Source: Oscillospiraceae bacterium (GTDB lineage Bacteria > Bacillota > Clostridia > Oscillospirales > Ruminococcaceae). From it: a stretch of DNA of 64,000 bases. The stretch's first letter is position 1. Each line of letters opens with the position of its first letter. Below are positions 1-8,418 of the stretch, one piece after another. The stretch is taken from assembly GCA_900768125.1 (NCBI GenBank), contig CAAGBS010000024.1:36510-100509 (forward strand), written 5' to 3'. Both the position numbers and the translations under genes were made by a program. Below the pieces are notes generated by a model that did no database searches, was not told the origin of the DNA, and saw only the letters and a program-made list of their open reading frames with translations.

Positions 1-633
1 GACGATTATTATCGTTACGCCCATTGCCCTGTTAAGTTCTCTGAACACATCCAGGATCAGCTTTGACGTTGCCGTATCGACTGAGCCTGTAGGTTCGTCT
101 GCAAGAAGCAGCTTCGGGTTATTTGATAGCGCGATCGCTATCGCAACTCTCTGTTGCTCGCCGCCGGACATTTGATCCAGCCGGCTGTTCTTGCGGTGCG
201 AAAGTCCGACCATATCCAGCAGTTCATCAGCACGCTGGCTTCGCCCATTGAATCCCGAAAGGAGCATCGGCATTTCAACATTCTGCTTCGCTGTCAGGTA
301 CGGGATAAGGTTTCGTGCGTTGTTCTGCCACACAAACCCGACCGTCTTCCGCTTATATTCTATGAAATCCTTCTCGTTGAATTTCAGCATATCCACACCG
401 TCAACGTAAAGGCTGCCGGCTGACGGTCTGTCAAGTCCGCCGAGCATATTCAGAAGCGTAGATTTGCCGCTTCCGCTTGCTCCGACTATTCCCATCAGCT
501 CCCCTCGCTCGACCGTAAGGTCAAGCCCCTGGAGCGCCATTACTTCAACATCGCGGGATTTGTATATCTTCACGAGATTTTCTGCCTGCACCATGATGTT
601 TTCAGGCGGAGCCAGAAGCACTTTTTTAGGCAT
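1..633 (-). CDS. ABC transporter ATP-binding protein (3' end outside window)
   Basis: This is the ATPase subunit of a LolD/MacB-type ABC transporter, which powers a membrane permease from the cytoplasmic side. I translated it from ATG at 633; 211 codons lie in the window and the frame stays open to base 1, so the C-terminus is missing. Visible motifs are Walker A GASGSGKST, the signature QMSGGEQQR, and Walker B LLLADEPTGS. An AGGAGG ribosome site lies 6 bases before the ATG. The start overlaps the end of the upstream ATPase gene by 8 bases, so the two are translationally coupled. Two different ATPases in a row suggest either a heteromeric exporter or two separate transporters; the permeases must lie beyond the window edge. 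The substrate is unknown. Confidence 0.9.
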   Translation of the reverse strand, partial: MPKKVLLAPPENIMVQAENLVKIYKSRDVEVMALQGLDLTVERGELMGIVGASGSGKSTLLNMLGGLDRPSAGSLYVDGVDMLKFNEKDFIEYKRKTVGFVWQNNARNLIPYLTAKQNVEMPMLLSGFNGRSQRADELLDMVGLSHRKNSRLDQMSGGEQQRVAIAIALSNNPKLLLADEPTGSVDTATSKLILDVFRELNRAMGVTIIIV

Positions 634-1339
634 CTTCTCCCTCCTCAGGCCGATTCTGTTTAACATCAGAAATCACGCCGTCTTCCAGCGTGTAAACGAT
701 ATCAGCCAAATCCATCATAGCGGTATCATGCGTAGTCATAACGATGGTCAGATCATTCTGCCGAACCAGCTCTCTGAAAAGCTTCATGACTGCCATAGCA
801 GTAGGCGAGTCAAGCTCTGCAGTCGGCTCATCTGCGAAAATTATCTTCGGCGAATGCGAGATCGCTCTAGCAATAGCAACTCGCTGCTGTTCGCCTCCTG
901 ACATCTCGCCCGGCCGATGATCCATTCTCTTTTCAAGCCCTACCTGGATAAGACTCTGTCTTGCACGCTCAACGCGCTCTTTATACGGCAGTTTTGTCAA
1001 TCTCAGAGCAAACTCGACATTTTCAAAAGCAGTCATTGTCGATATCAAGGCTACCGATTGAAAAACGAAAGCCATATCCACACGCCGCAGGCTGTCCCTT
1101 TCCTTGTCGGAAAGCTTGGTTATGTCCTTGTTCAGGAACAGCACCTCGCCCGAGGTCGGCCGATCAAGCGCTCCGAGAATGTTTATCAAAGTGGTTTTGC
1201 CTGAGCCGGAACGTCCACGGAGAACAGACAACCTGTTCGGCTGTATGCTCAGGTTGATTCCTTTGAGTGCATGCACAGTGCTTCCGTCCCCGATTGTGAA
1301 GTCCATACAGACATTCCGGGCTTCAATTATACTATTCAT
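626..1339 (-). CDS. ABC transporter ATP-binding protein, LolD/MacB type
   Basis: This complete 237-residue ATPase subunit has the usual length for the LolD/MacB/FtsE group. Walker A is GRSGSGKTT at about residues 42-50, the signature is MSGGEQQR near 146, and Walker B is IIFADEPTAELDS. An H-loop histidine occurs in MTTHD. It is the first gene of a two-ATPase unit, and its TAA stop overlaps the start of the next gene. A good promoter (TTGACA-N17-TATAAT) lies about 80 bases upstream. The protein is probably cytoplasmic and docks to a FtsX/MacB-like permease encoded past the left edge. The exported substrate (peptide, lipoprotein or drug) cannot be told from the sequence. Confidence 0.9.
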   Translation of the reverse strand: MNSIIEARNVCMDFTIGDGSTVHALKGINLSIQPNRLSVLRGRSGSGKTTLINILGALDRPTSGEVLFLNKDITKLSDKERDSLRRVDMAFVFQSVALISTMTAFENVEFALRLTKLPYKERVERARQSLIQVGLEKRMDHRPGEMSGGEQQRVAIARAISHSPKIIFADEPTAELDSPTAMAVMKLFRELVRQNDLTIVMTTHDTAMMDLADIVYTLEDGVISDVKQNRPEEGEDA

Positions 1340-1415
1340 TTCAACCTCTCATGTCTGCGGAATCCTGACGGAATATACACCATTCCATAACACCGCCATC
1401 ATATATACCGTTTTA

Positions 1416-1444
1416 ATTATATCAAATTTAACCGCTAATGTCAA
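1416..1444 (-). promoter_or_regulatory. sigma-A promoter for the ABC ATPase genes
   Basis: On the minus strand the -35 is TTGACA (1439-1444) and the -10 is TATAAT (1416-1421), with 17 bases between. The rest of 1445-1723 is AT-rich and holds no gene that I can support. Confidence 0.8.
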
Positions 1445-1723
1445 TAACCCGCTCATTTTTTTAGTCAAAATCAATAAATAGACTGCAACAACCATTCCAA
1501 AGCAAAACCTTTAGTTTCAAAACTCTTCCATTCTACGTCTTGTGCTATTTATTTTCACTTTCCTCGATTAGCCACTATATATTGTGCCACTTTATTATTC
1601 TCAATTATCAACTTTACTTAATTTCCTTAAATATCTTCTCTTTTATCTGCTCTTCGTCAAAGTGTACGAAATCTTCTCCAAAAGTTTATTAAATCTGACA
1701 GTGAACTTATAAGCAGAACAAGT

Positions 1724-1753
1724 AAAAAAATCCCGCCCCTTTCGGAGCGGGAT
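1724..1753 (-). terminator. Rho-independent terminator of the cohesin-like gene
   Basis: Arms ATCCCGC (1730-1736) and GCGGGAT (1747-1753) form a GC-rich stem, followed on the minus strand by a run of seven T. It lies about 45 bases past the stop of the 1797 gene. Confidence 0.85.
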
Positions 1754-1796
1754 CTCTTTAACATTTAGAAGCGAACTTCATTCAGTTGTTACTGAA

Positions 1797-2468
1797 TTAC
1801 TTTCTCTTCTTAGCAACTACGATTGCAGCGCCAGCCAGAACAGCAGGAACTACAGCCAGAGCTACGCCAGTACCAGGGTTGCCCTTGTTGTCGTCAGCAG
1901 GCTTGTTGGAGTTATCCTCAGTAGAAGCAACAGGCTCCTCAGTGGTAACTACACCAGGCTCCTCAGTAGTAACTACGGGCTCCTCAGTGGTAACTACAGG
2001 CTCCTCAGTAGTAACTACAGGCTCATCAGTATCAGCAGGAACATCAGCAGATGCGCCAGCTACTACAACTACAGCTACGGGATCAGCAGAGATATCTGTG
2101 AAACCAGCATCAGGAGTCAGAGCAACGGAAACCTCTGCGTCAGCAGCAGCGTCAACAGTGTAGGTCAGGGTCAGGAGAACAGTGCCGTCAGCGGGAACTG
2201 CAGTGCCAGCCCAAGCGAACTTGTTGGTCTCTGCGTTGAACAGACCACCAGCAACAGCCTCGTTAGCGGTGAGGGTCAGACCCTCAGAAGCCTTAACAGT
2301 GAAAGTAGTAGCATCCTGGGTCATGCCGTTAGCAACGACCTGAACAGTTACGGACTCGCCTGCAACAGGAGCGTCGGTACCGAATACAGGAGCGATAGCA
2401 GCGGAAGCAGCAACAGCTGTCAGGGACAGAACTGCAGCAGCAGCGCCGAGAGAAAGAATCTTCTTCAT
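1797..2468 (-). CDS. Cell-wall-anchored protein with a cohesin-like domain
   Basis: This 223-residue surface protein has a signal peptide (MKKILSLG, then an Ala-rich stretch). Residues of about 24-140 form one beta-rich domain that resembles a cohesin: GESVTVQVVANG at the start, a FNAETNKFAWAG turn, and a LTYTVDAAADAEVSVALTP strand region. A Pro/Glu/Thr linker with EEPVVTT repeats follows. The C-terminus is NPGTG, a hydrophobic segment and KKRK, which is a sortase-type anchor with an unusual motif. I start at ATG 2468 because GGAGG lies 8 bases upstream; the earlier in-frame ATG at 2483 overlaps that ribosome site. The neighbour at 2574 carries a dockerin, which supports the cohesin reading. 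The cohesin call is inference from pattern, and a plain Ig-like adhesin domain is the alternative. Confidence 0.65.
   Translation of the reverse strand: MKKILSLGAAAAVLSLTAVAASAAIAPVFGTDAPVAGESVTVQVVANGMTQDATTFTVKASEGLTLTANEAVAGGLFNAETNKFAWAGTAVPADGTVLLTLTYTVDAAADAEVSVALTPDAGFTDISADPVAVVVVAGASADVPADTDEPVVTTEEPVVTTEEPVVTTEEPGVVTTEEPVASTEDNSNKPADDNKGNPGTGVALAVVPAVLAGAAIVVAKKRK
1931..2019 (-). repeat. In-gene tandem repeat coding the EEPVVTT linker
   Basis: About four copies of a 21-base unit encode EEPVVTT; one copy has an extra Gly codon. The unit alternates AGTGGT and AGTAGT codons. It forms the stalk between the cohesin-like domain and the wall anchor, and the copy number may vary by slippage. 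Confidence 0.85.
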
Positions 2469-2513
2469 ATAGTTTTCCTCCATATTTTTTTATAGCTTAT
2501 TAATTAAGCTCTG

Positions 2514-2535
2514 CCTCGGGGCTTTCGCCCCGGGG
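2514..2535 (-). terminator. Strong hairpin between the dockerin and cohesin-like genes
   Basis: CCTCGGGGC and GCCCCGGGG pair around a TTTC loop. No T run follows directly on the minus strand, so it may be a partial terminator or an mRNA processing or stability element rather than a full stop. Confidence 0.5.
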
Positions 2536-2573
2536 TAGAACCAATTAAGCAGTAAATTCAGCGTTTGCTGAGA

Positions 2574-5500
2574 TTAAGCCTGAGATACAACGTACTTCAG
2601 GATTGCGGAAGCATCGAGTGCGTTAACTGCACCATCAGCGTTGTAGTCGCCAACAGCTACATCAATAGCAGTGTTGTTAACAACAGCCTTCAGGATTGCA
2701 GCAGCGTCGAGTGCGTTAACAACGCCATCGCCGTTTACATCGCCGAGCAGGGTCTTAACTTCGGTCTGCTTCTTAACTTCAGCCTGGAGAGCCTCATAAG
2801 CGGTTCTCAGGTTGTAGTGAGACATCATTACGGAGTTATCCTGAGGCTTCGGAACGGTCATATCAGTACCGATCAGAGTCCAGCCATCGCCAGTACCCTT
2901 GGTGTATACACGGTTGTAATCGAGGAACTTGCGATCAGCATCGTAAGCGTCGTTCTCGATAGCGATATCGATGTCGTTCTCCATGGAGCCAACGATGGAG
3001 AGTCTGTAAGCAGTCTCTTCCATGGTCTTCTTCAGCTCGTCAGTAGCCTGGAGCTCGCCCTCGTCCAGCATCTCTGCGTAAGCAGACAGGTTGGTGTAGA
3101 TCTCGCCAAAGCTGTACTTGAATGCTTCGTAGTCCTTGTTCAGGTTCTCGTAAGCATTGTTCAGGTTCTCATAAACCTGTGTAGCAGTTCTCTTGTCGAT
3201 TACCTTGCCATCCTTGTACTTCTTATCCTTGTTAGCGGAAGCAACCCAGTCGCTTGCAGCCTTACGAGCTGTAACGAGGATGTTGTGAGTGTTCTCGAAC
3301 AGAGCAGCGTCACCGGTCTTCTCAGCGAGGTCGTAGCTCTTCTCGAGGAGTGCTACTACGTCAGCCTTGGTGTACTTAGCCTCAGAGAGGTTGTACTTGT
3401 CAGCCAGAGCGTACTTGAGGTATCTGTAAACGATGGTCCACTCAGCGGTAGAAGCCTTTGCAGAACCTGCAGCGATCTCATCGGTGGTGTTGATAGCGTA
3501 CAGCGGGTTGGAAGAATCCTTGATCTCTTCCTTGTCGCCCTTCATGTACAGCTCAGCAAGAGCCATAGCGTCGTCGAGTCTTACCTGAACGTTCTCAACA
3601 GCAGAGGAAGCGTTTACAGTAGCCTGTACCTTACCAGTGCCGATAGCGGGCATCATCCAGTTCTGGCTGAGCAGATACTCAGATGTTGCGTCGATATACT
3701 CGTTCATTGTACCAGCGTTGTTTACAACAGTGGTATCAGGCTGTACGTTTGCGTTTGCAGCAAACATCTCATCGTGCAGCTTCTCAACAGCAGCCTGGAA
3801 TGCAGCGAAGTCATTAGCAAGTGCAGCGAATTCCTCAGCGAGGTTCGGAGTTGCCCATGTACCAAGCAGTGCCCAGTCACTTGTAGCCTGCTGGTAAGCG
3901 TTCAGTTCGGAACCGCCAGCGAGGTAAGCAGCCAGATTATCATAAGCTACTGCAACTGCACGGTAAGCGTCTGCGAGGTCAGAAGATGTGTAAGTCTTGC
4001 CCTTATTGAAGCTGCCAGTGATAGCTTCAATAACCTTGCTCTGCTCAGCAACTACAGACTTGTAGTTCTTGAGTGCTCTCTCAAGACCACCAAAGTAGGT
4101 GTTAGCAGCCTTGATCTTCTTGGTTTCGCCAGCGAATTCAGCAAGCTTTGCTTCCTTAACAGCAGCAGCCTTCTTCTCAGTAGCAGCGATTGTCTTAGCG
4201 ATAGGAGCTATAGCCTCGTCTACCTTTGCACCAGAAGTGGTGGAAGCAGCGGTCTCAAGTGTTGCAGCGTTGGTCTGAACGTCAGTTACATAGCCGTTAA
4301 CGCTGATGAACTGGGTCAGGTCGATTACGCTGTTCTTAGCGAAGAGCTTATAAGAGCTGTCAACTCTGGATGTAGCGATAGGAGCACCTGTCCACATACC
4401 ATCCTTGTCAACAGGAATGTAGATAGCCTTGTCAGTGGACTTAACCTTGATGGAAGCACCTGTCATCTTGGTTACAGAGAACATATACTCGCCGAGAGTG
4501 CTGTTGTAGCCGAAAACATCATTACCGGTGCAAGGAGCCTGCCAGTTACACTGATGCTCATAGTTCTTGGTGTCAACAGTCTCAAAGGTTCTCTCCCAAG
4601 GATCGAGAACTGCATTGCTCGGTACGAAGCTGCCAGACTGAGAAACCTCGATTGTTGTGCCGCCAGCGAGGATAGCATTGTAGAGGTCGATTGCGCTGTT
4701 GTTGCCGTTGTCGTTGTGGAAATCATGTACCAGAACGCCGCGGTAATCGTTGATCAGCGCGTTTACACTGGACTTGGAAGCTCTGTTGGTGTCATCAGCA
4801 GTCCAGTTGGACATCAGATCAACTGCGTTGAGCAGATCTCTGTATGCTGCAACCATACCGGTATCGGAAGTCTTAGTAACGCTCTTCTCGCCATCGAGGA
4901 GTGCATACTGATCATACCAGCCAGCACCGTTGTTCTTCTCGCCTACGGTCAGTGCGCTGTAGAGAGCACCAAAGGAGATGTTTGTGCCGCCGTTGAACTT
5001 CCAGTACTCACCGGTCTTGAAGTCTACCCAACCAGGAAGAGTGCCTCTTCTCCAGGTGTCGTAGTCATAAACCTTCTGCTTGAGCTGCTCGTAGCTCTTC
5101 AGAGCTGCTCTGAACTGGGACTTGGTAACGGTATCGAGAAGTGCGAGGTTTGCAGCAGCTTCCTCAAGTGCCTCGTAAGCGTCGGAGATGATTCTGCTGT
5201 CCTTGGAGTTAAGAACATCGTTTGCATCATCATAAGCGGTTACGAAAGTATCCCACTGGAGCTTGCCATCTTCGTTCTTGTAGATAGCGTCGTTGAGGTC
5301 ATCGTTGTAGATGTTGTTGGTCTCATACTTGGACTTGTTAGCCTTGATGAGAGCAGACAGCTCTTCAGCGGTGTAAACCTTCAGCTGGTTGTAAGTAGCG
5401 GTTATCATCTGATAAGCTACAGTGTAATCGTCAACGGTAGAAGCAGTGTCGTCGATAACAACGTCTGCATACTCCAGAGCGTCGAGGAATCTCTCGCCGG

Positions 5501-5690
5501 ACTTGGAAGCGTAATCGTTGATTTCCTTGGAACGGAAGCCCTCAAAAGTCTTTACATAAGCCTCGAGGTCAGCCTTTGTCTTCATCTGCGTGGTAGCAGC
5601 AGCTGTGTCTTCTGCGGAAGCTACGACTGCAACAGAGCCGATAGCCATAACAGAAGCCATAGCAGAAGCAAGAATTCTTCTTCTTAACAT
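2574..5690 (-). CDS. Large secreted dockerin protein
   Basis: This 1038-residue secreted protein has an N-terminal signal peptide (MLRRRILASAMASVMAIG, cleavage likely near VVASAED). The last 60 residues are a type I dockerin: two EF-hand-like repeats, DVNGDGVVNALDAAAILK and DYNADGAVNALDASAILK, with Asp/Asn calcium ligands. Most of the remaining 950 residues are helical and Ala/Lys/Asp-rich, with many repeated LNAYENLNK- or YNQLK-type stretches. I recognise no catalytic motif there. A short Trp-containing region (GWYDQYALLDG, TFETVDTKNYE) may form a beta domain. The dockerin should dock onto a cohesin, and the next gene downstream encodes a cohesin-like protein. It has its own promoter and an AGGAGG site before the ATG. 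It is probably structural; an S-layer-like or scaffold role is inference. Confidence 0.85.
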   Translation of the reverse strand: MLRRRILASAMASVMAIGSVAVVASAEDTAAATTQMKTKADLEAYVKTFEGFRSKEINDYASKSGERFLDALEYADVVIDDTASTVDDYTVAYQMITATYNQLKVYTAEELSALIKANKSKYETNNIYNDDLNDAIYKNEDGKLQWDTFVTAYDDANDVLNSKDSRIISDAYEALEEAAANLALLDTVTKSQFRAALKSYEQLKQKVYDYDTWRRGTLPGWVDFKTGEYWKFNGGTNISFGALYSALTVGEKNNGAGWYDQYALLDGEKSVTKTSDTGMVAAYRDLLNAVDLMSNWTADDTNRASKSSVNALINDYRGVLVHDFHNDNGNNSAIDLYNAILAGGTTIEVSQSGSFVPSNAVLDPWERTFETVDTKNYEHQCNWQAPCTGNDVFGYNSTLGEYMFSVTKMTGASIKVKSTDKAIYIPVDKDGMWTGAPIATSRVDSSYKLFAKNSVIDLTQFISVNGYVTDVQTNAATLETAASTTSGAKVDEAIAPIAKTIAATEKKAAAVKEAKLAEFAGETKKIKAANTYFGGLERALKNYKSVVAEQSKVIEAITGSFNKGKTYTSSDLADAYRAVAVAYDNLAAYLAGGSELNAYQQATSDWALLGTWATPNLAEEFAALANDFAAFQAAVEKLHDEMFAANANVQPDTTVVNNAGTMNEYIDATSEYLLSQNWMMPAIGTGKVQATVNASSAVENVQVRLDDAMALAELYMKGDKEEIKDSSNPLYAINTTDEIAAGSAKASTAEWTIVYRYLKYALADKYNLSEAKYTKADVVALLEKSYDLAEKTGDAALFENTHNILVTARKAASDWVASANKDKKYKDGKVIDKRTATQVYENLNNAYENLNKDYEAFKYSFGEIYTNLSAYAEMLDEGELQATDELKKTMEETAYRLSIVGSMENDIDIAIENDAYDADRKFLDYNRVYTKGTGDGWTLIGTDMTVPKPQDNSVMMSHYNLRTAYEALQAEVKKQTEVKTLLGDVNGDGVVNALDAAAILKAVVNNTAIDVAVGDYNADGAVNALDASAILKYVVSQA

Positions 5691-5759
5691 AATAGTCCTC
5701 CTAGTTGTTTGTTTTTTAAAACATCTCTGAGTTATCGGGCACTCGGATGTGTTAAACGG

Positions 5760-5788
5760 ATTTAATGACCGCTCACCACCGTAGTCAA
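5760..5788 (-). promoter_or_regulatory. Promoter of the dockerin gene, with a repeated TGACTAC box
   Basis: On the minus strand the -35 is TTGACT (5783-5788) and the -10 is TTAAAT (5760-5765), spaced 17. The -35 lies inside a box reading TGACTACGGTGGTG. A near copy, TGACTACCGTAGTG, sits about 75 bases upstream (the 8-bp arms ACCGTAGT at 5778-5785 and ACTACGGT at 5856-5863). The rest of 5789-5940 is T/A-rich with a small hairpin near 5929-5941. Confidence 0.6.
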
Positions 5789-5940
5789 CAGCAGATCCAA
5801 AAAAGTTTCAAAAAATTTTAATTTTTTTCGAATTTTTTTGATTTCTCGGTCTTGCACTACGGTAGTCACGGCTTTTTCGGGAAAAGTTTCAGCTTTTTTA
5901 AAAAATTTCTGAAAAATTCCGCTTTCGCTATGTAAGCGAA

Positions 5941-6795
5941 TTACTTTCTCTTCTTGGAGAGAACAACTGCGCCTGCAGCTACAACAGCTACGCCGGCAAC
6001 AGCAGCGATACCCTCAACGCCGGTGTCAGGAGAGCCCTTCTCGGTAGTTGTGGTTGTGGTTGCGGGAGCCTCGGAATCTACAGTAGCAGCGGTGTCAGCG
6101 GGAGTCTCGTCAACAACGGGAGTCTCGTCTGCAGCAGCGCCTGCGCCATAGGTTACGTTGCCAAGAGCGTCGAATGTAGCGAGTACATTGCCGTTGGAGT
6201 CGGACAGCTCAGTCTCGATTACTTCGATATCAGACATGGTGAAGCTCCAAGCCTGCATGAAGATTCTGTAGAGGGAGAGGTTGCCGATGTCGCCGTTAGC
6301 AACAGGGTTGATAACGTCAGCTTCGATCTTGTAGGTGTAGTCGCCTACCTTCTCAGCGATAATGCCCTGAGAATCATCGCGGGTCTCAAGACCGAGATCC
6401 TCATCGATAACGCCCCAGAAGTTGCCAGCAGTTGCCCAGTTGTACTTGTTGTACAGGTCAGCGTCCTGGTTAGTCAGGTCGGAGTGTGCGGAAACAACGA
6501 TAGCGCCGCCGCCCATGCCGTCCCACCAGTCGCGGTTATCAGCGTCATCGATAACATCGAAAGTGAACGCTACGTGGGTAACCTTGGAGAGGTCGATGTC
6601 AACGGACATTGCAGGAACGTTATCCTTGTTGGTGCCGTCAGAGAACAGGCAGATACCGTAGTTGCCGGTGCCGTCTGCGAGGCAGTACTCAGCGCCGCCG
6701 GTAACAGGGCGGAAGTCTGCGCTTGCGCTGACTGCTACTGCGGATACAGCTACAACTGCTGCAGCTGCTGCGGAAAGAATCTTTGTGATCTTCAT
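5941..6795 (-). CDS. Anchored surface protein, WWDG paralog B
   Basis: This is a 284-residue surface protein: signal peptide (MKITKILSAAAAAVVAVS), one beta-rich ectodomain (about residues 28-210), a Thr-rich linker, then SPDTG, a hydrophobic segment and KKRK as a sortase-type anchor. The ectodomain shares DWWDG-GGG, NFWGVIDEDLGLET and a terminal MSDIEV strand with the upstream gene at 6852, so the two are tandem duplicates. The conserved Trp residues suggest a carbohydrate-binding fold, but I do not recognise a CBM family. The AGGAGG site is clear. It sits 56 bases after its paralog and is probably co-transcribed with it. It could serve in polysaccharide capture at the surface; this is inference. 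Confidence 0.75.
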   Translation of the reverse strand: MKITKILSAAAAAVVAVSAVAVSASADFRPVTGGAEYCLADGTGNYGICLFSDGTNKDNVPAMSVDIDLSKVTHVAFTFDVIDDADNRDWWDGMGGGAIVVSAHSDLTNQDADLYNKYNWATAGNFWGVIDEDLGLETRDDSQGIIAEKVGDYTYKIEADVINPVANGDIGNLSLYRIFMQAWSFTMSDIEVIETELSDSNGNVLATFDALGNVTYGAGAAADETPVVDETPADTAATVDSEAPATTTTTTEKGSPDTGVEGIAAVAGVAVVAAGAVVLSKKRK

Positions 6796-6851
6796 AGGAT
6801 TAATCCTCCTTAAAATTATGTACCCTGTTTAACAGGTGACTTACGATTGAA

Positions 6852-7685
6852 TTACTTTCTCTTCTTGGAGAGAATAACTGCGCCAGCTGCTACTGCTGCA
6901 ACGCCAGCAGCTGCTGCGATACCCTCAACGCCGGTATCAGGAGAACCCTTCTCGGTTGTTGTGGTTGTAGCTGCGGGAGCCTCGGAATCAACGGTTGCTG
7001 CGGTGTCGTCTGCTGCTGCAGTGTCGTCTGCTGCTGCAGTGTCATCGGAAGATGCTGCATTGTCAGAATCAACATAGCCTGCGCCGTCGAAAGAGATGAT
7101 AACGTTGCCTGCTGCGTCATAGCAGGTGAGGTCGGTAACAGTCATATCGAGCATTGTAGCGCCCCATTCCTGGATACCTACCTGAGCGTAGCCGCCGTCG
7201 AGGGAAGTTACATCATAGATGCAGTTGTTATCACCGAGTGTAACGGTACCTGTGTAGGTCAGGTCGCCGGTCTTAACGAACTGAACAGGTTTGTCTGCTG
7301 CGAGAGTCTCAAGACCGAGGTCCTCGTCGATAACGCCCCAGTACTCATTGGAAGGCCAGTTGTGGTCTGCGGGAGTAGCGGAAGCAGGGCCGCAGGAAGT
7401 TATGATTCCACCGCCGAATGTGCCATCCCACCAGTCAGGGTCGGAGGGGGTAACAGTTACGGAAATGGAAGCAATGGAAGCAAGGTCTATGCCATAGTTG
7501 ACGCCGGGGTTGCCTGTTGACTCATCAGGAGCGTTGTAAAGGGCTACCATCCACATGCCTGTTGTTGCGGACAGACCAGTATTGATGCCGGTAGGGATAG
7601 TAAGGGTCGCGCTTGCGGTCGCAGAAACAGCTGCTGTTGCTACAGCTGCTGCAGCTACTGCAGAAAGAATCTTTGTGATCTTCAT
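6852..7685 (-). CDS. Anchored surface protein, WWDG paralog A
   Basis: This 277-residue paralog of the 5941 protein has the same plan: signal peptide, Trp-containing beta domain (PDWWDGTFGGG, EYWGVIDEDLGLET, MLDMTVTD), a linker with repeated DDTAAA units, then SPDTG, a hydrophobic segment and KKRK. The last 40 residues are almost identical to those of its neighbour, whereas the ectodomains have diverged. That suggests duplication with a conserved anchor and a changing ligand surface. It is the first gene of the unit, with a GGAGG site before the ATG and a promoter near 7800. Function is unknown; a carbohydrate-binding role is inference. Confidence 0.75.
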   Translation of the reverse strand: MKITKILSAVAAAAVATAAVSATASATLTIPTGINTGLSATTGMWMVALYNAPDESTGNPGVNYGIDLASIASISVTVTPSDPDWWDGTFGGGIITSCGPASATPADHNWPSNEYWGVIDEDLGLETLAADKPVQFVKTGDLTYTGTVTLGDNNCIYDVTSLDGGYAQVGIQEWGATMLDMTVTDLTCYDAAGNVIISFDGAGYVDSDNAASSDDTAAADDTAAADDTAATVDSEAPAATTTTTEKGSPDTGVEGIAAAAGVAAVAAGAVILSKKRK

Positions 7686-7787
7686 AAGAAAATCCTCCTT
7701 AAAAACTTTGCCTGCCGGACATTATCCCGGCGGGAAAACCGTTCAAGGTATACACTGTGCATCGGGACACAGATATCCTTGTAATAC

Positions 7788-7817
7788 AATATACCATTTT
7801 CGGGGGCTTTTCGTCAA
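7788..7817 (-). promoter_or_regulatory. Promoter for the two WWDG surface genes
   Basis: On the minus strand the -35 is TTGACG (7812-7817) and the -10 is TATATT (7788-7793), spacing 18, about 105 bases before the ATG. The stretch 7818-8073 is AT-rich and I see no gene in it. Confidence 0.6.
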
Positions 7818-8073
7818 TGTGCAATTTGTATAAATCTTTCGTCATTTTTTATTCACAATTGTTAACAAGCTGTAATTACTTAAATTCAATATCCATCATT
7901 TCGTTTCGCAGAGCGTTTTTAACCGATTTACGCAATTTACCTAACCTCATTTTTCATTCATTTTTTTTGAAGCTTTTGTGATGTATTATTCACACTGAAA
8001 GTCCGTCTATTCTTCAAATCTGACAAAAACCGCCGTAAATTTTATGCAGAATAAACAAAATTGTCTTTTTCTC

Positions 8074-8102
8074 TTGAATTGCCGTCTCAATTGTGATATA
8101 CT
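8074..8102 (+). promoter_or_regulatory. Promoter of tRNA-Arg
   Basis: TTGAAT (8074-8079), 17 bases, TATACT (8097-8102). The predicted transcription start falls just before the tRNA. Confidence 0.65.
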
Positions 8103-8117
8103 ATTATAGTGTTAAAC

Positions 8118-8192
8118 GCCTCTTTAGTTAAATGGATATAACAGCCCCCTCCTAAGGGGCAGTTGTAGGTTCGATTCCTACAAGGGGTGCCA
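8118..8192 (+). tRNA. tRNA-Arg (anticodon CCT)
   Basis: It folds as a complete cloverleaf: acceptor GCCTCTT with AAGGGGT, D stem GTTA/TAAC, anticodon stem GCCCC/GGGGC around loop CTCCTAA (anticodon CCT, reading AGG), and T stem GTAGG/CCTAC around TTCGATT. The discriminator is G and the CCA end is encoded (8190-8192). Confidence 0.93.
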
Positions 8193-8194
8193 AG

Positions 8195-8266
8195 GTTTTG
8201 CCGCGATATTCATCGCGGCAAAACATCCGATTTTTCTCAGCCGTCCCGGAGTGGGACGGCTGTTTT
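8195..8266 (+). terminator. Two hairpins behind tRNA-Arg, the second a terminator
   Basis: The first stem pairs GTTTTGCCGCGAT (8195-8207) with ATCGCGGCAAAAC (8212-8224). The second pairs CAGCCGTCCC (8238-8247) with GGGACGGCTG (8253-8262) and is followed by TTTT, as in a Rho-independent terminator. Confidence 0.75.
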
Positions 8267-8317
8267 GCTTTGTTGATTAAGACTAAAGGTTCCATCAAGA
8301 CGAACGCAAAAACGAAA

Positions 8318-8359
8318 AATCTCGCTCTCTGCCACTATCTCAGATGGTTCTGACTATGC
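8318..8359. repeat. 42-bp direct repeat, copy 1
   Basis: This copy matches 8419-8460 at 40 of 42 bases. The core reads CTCTCTGCCACTATCTCAG then ATGGTTCTGACTATGC. It lies just downstream of tRNA-Arg, in a stretch (8273-8508) with no gene. Confidence 0.85.
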
Positions 8360-8418
8360 TACCCTGTTTATTTATACTCTGCTTGGAAAATTATGCTTTG
8401 TAAAGGGAACATGGTTTG

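Noticed and set aside
1931..2019. Regular 21-base repeats that could suggest a CRISPR array
   Set aside because: They are head-to-tail codon repeats for EEPVVTT inside an open frame, with no unique spacers.
2565..5687. A 1040-codon open frame on the plus strand opposite the dockerin gene
   Set aside because: It is the mirror of the real gene: the minus frame has a signal peptide, dockerin motifs and a ribosome site, while the plus frame is rich in Ser/Val/Leu with no motif or start signal.
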